In this document: in pieces, positions 42,490 through 42,659 of the stretch
Layout: the number at the start of each line of letters is the position of its first letter
How positions within the stretch are numbered: position 1 is the stretch's first letter
Assembly (NCBI GenBank): GCA_017615435.1
Contig: JAGAAF010000021.1
Span: forward strand, 1-42,659
Direction of reading: 5' to 3'
Length of the DNA stretch: 42,659 bases
From: Bacteroidales bacterium
GTDB lineage: Bacteria > Bacteroidota > Bacteroidia > Bacteroidales > UBA932
Made by a program: the position numbers and the translations under genes
Notes under the pieces: model-generated
Told to the model about the DNA's origin: nothing
The model's database searches: none
Seen by the model: the letters and a program-made list of their open reading frames with translations, nothing else

Positions 42490-42659
42490 TTACTTCTTCA
42501 GTCCAATGGAAGTGATGGTATAACCGGTTCCGCAGACAACGAGACCTCCATTTGCAACCAGGAAGTCAATGTCTTCTGCTGTGAGAGTCACCTCGTGGCC
42601 GCCTTCCTGGAGAGGGAGGTTTCCGTCTGCAGCAAGACCCGCAAGGCTGGGAATCGAAG
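42490..42659 (-). CDS. C-terminal end of a PUL surface/glycan-binding protein (5' part outside the window)
   Basis: A minus-strand frame runs from the right window edge to a TAA at 42490-42492, giving the last 55 residues. They read LAADGNLPLQEGGHEVTLTAEDIDFL, then NGGLVVCGTGYTITSIGLKK at the end. This is the closing part of a beta-sandwich domain of the kind found at the ends of SusE/F-like binding proteins and PUL glycosidases, whose last strand carries a GxGYTITxI pattern. It shows that the locus continues upstream, where the SusC/SusD genes are expected. Confidence 0.6.
   Translation of the reverse strand, partial: SIPSLAGLAADGNLPLQEGGHEVTLTAEDIDFLVANGGLVVCGTGYTITSIGLKK

Overview
The window looks like a chromosomal segment of a fairly GC-rich member of the Bacteroidales, most likely an uncultured gut or rumen lineage (Rikenellaceae/Alistipes-like or similar; the genus cannot be fixed from the sequence). 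The reasons are a SusC/SusD pair, many lipoproteins with short N-terminal lipoboxes, typical Bacteroidetes -7 promoter elements (TAnnTTTG), almost no Shine-Dalgarno sequences, and gene neighbours such as DUF4831, TIGR02757 and POT transporters. Genes are packed very tightly: most consecutive genes overlap by ATGA or are 1-12 bases apart.

Layout: (1) 1-5711 is a patchwork: the 5' end of a GH127-type lipoprotein (minus), a REP-associated tyrosine transposase (RAYT)-like gene of lower GC with REP-like inverted repeats behind it, an SstT-type Ser/Thr symporter and a GH3 beta-xylosidase/glucosidase (minus), and a CPPED1-like metallophosphatase (plus). (2) A tRNA-Ser(CGA) gene with a strong terminator lies at 5850-5934. 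(3) 6010-19351 is one long plus-strand operon. It starts as a polysaccharide utilization locus (SusC, SusD, two lipoproteins, a GHL10-like lipoprotein and a lipoprotein with an NAGPA phosphodiester-glycosidase domain) and continues without a break into a GT2 glycosyltransferase, TrkA and a BASS-family transporter. (4) 19348-27294 is an eight-gene minus-strand housekeeping operon: LpxL-type acyltransferase, DUF4831, PepD, TIGR02757, a zeta-toxin-like P-loop kinase, TldD, TldE and SlyD. (5) A POT peptide transporter and an M16 protease converge on a shared terminator. (6) 32028-42659 is a minus-strand glucomannan/mannan locus whose upstream end lies outside the window.

The two sugar loci look different in purpose. 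The right-hand locus has surface/periplasmic endo-enzymes (GH5 with a BACON domain, GH26, a second GH5), a GPH symporter, and two intracellular phosphorylases (GH130 mannosylglucose phosphorylase and GH94 cellobiose phosphorylase). This fits near-complete phosphorolytic use of a mixed glucose/mannose beta-1,4 chain. The GH26-GH130-GPH order matches the known Bacteroides fragilis mannan operon, but the epimerase position is taken by GH5, GH94 and an unusually compact GH2. The left-hand locus has no classical CAZyme. Its two enzymes are a GHL10-like protein and an NAGPA-domain protein, so its substrate may be a phosphodiester-containing glycan. This is the best candidate for an undescribed system.

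Repetitive DNA is the other notable theme: REP-like GGCGCTATTTGGCG elements beside the RAYT gene, a 51-bp-period array built from similar GGCGC...GGCGC units between the GH2 and M16 genes, and a 42-bp in-frame duplication inside the GH2 gene. All calls were made by reading the sequence; no database search was run.
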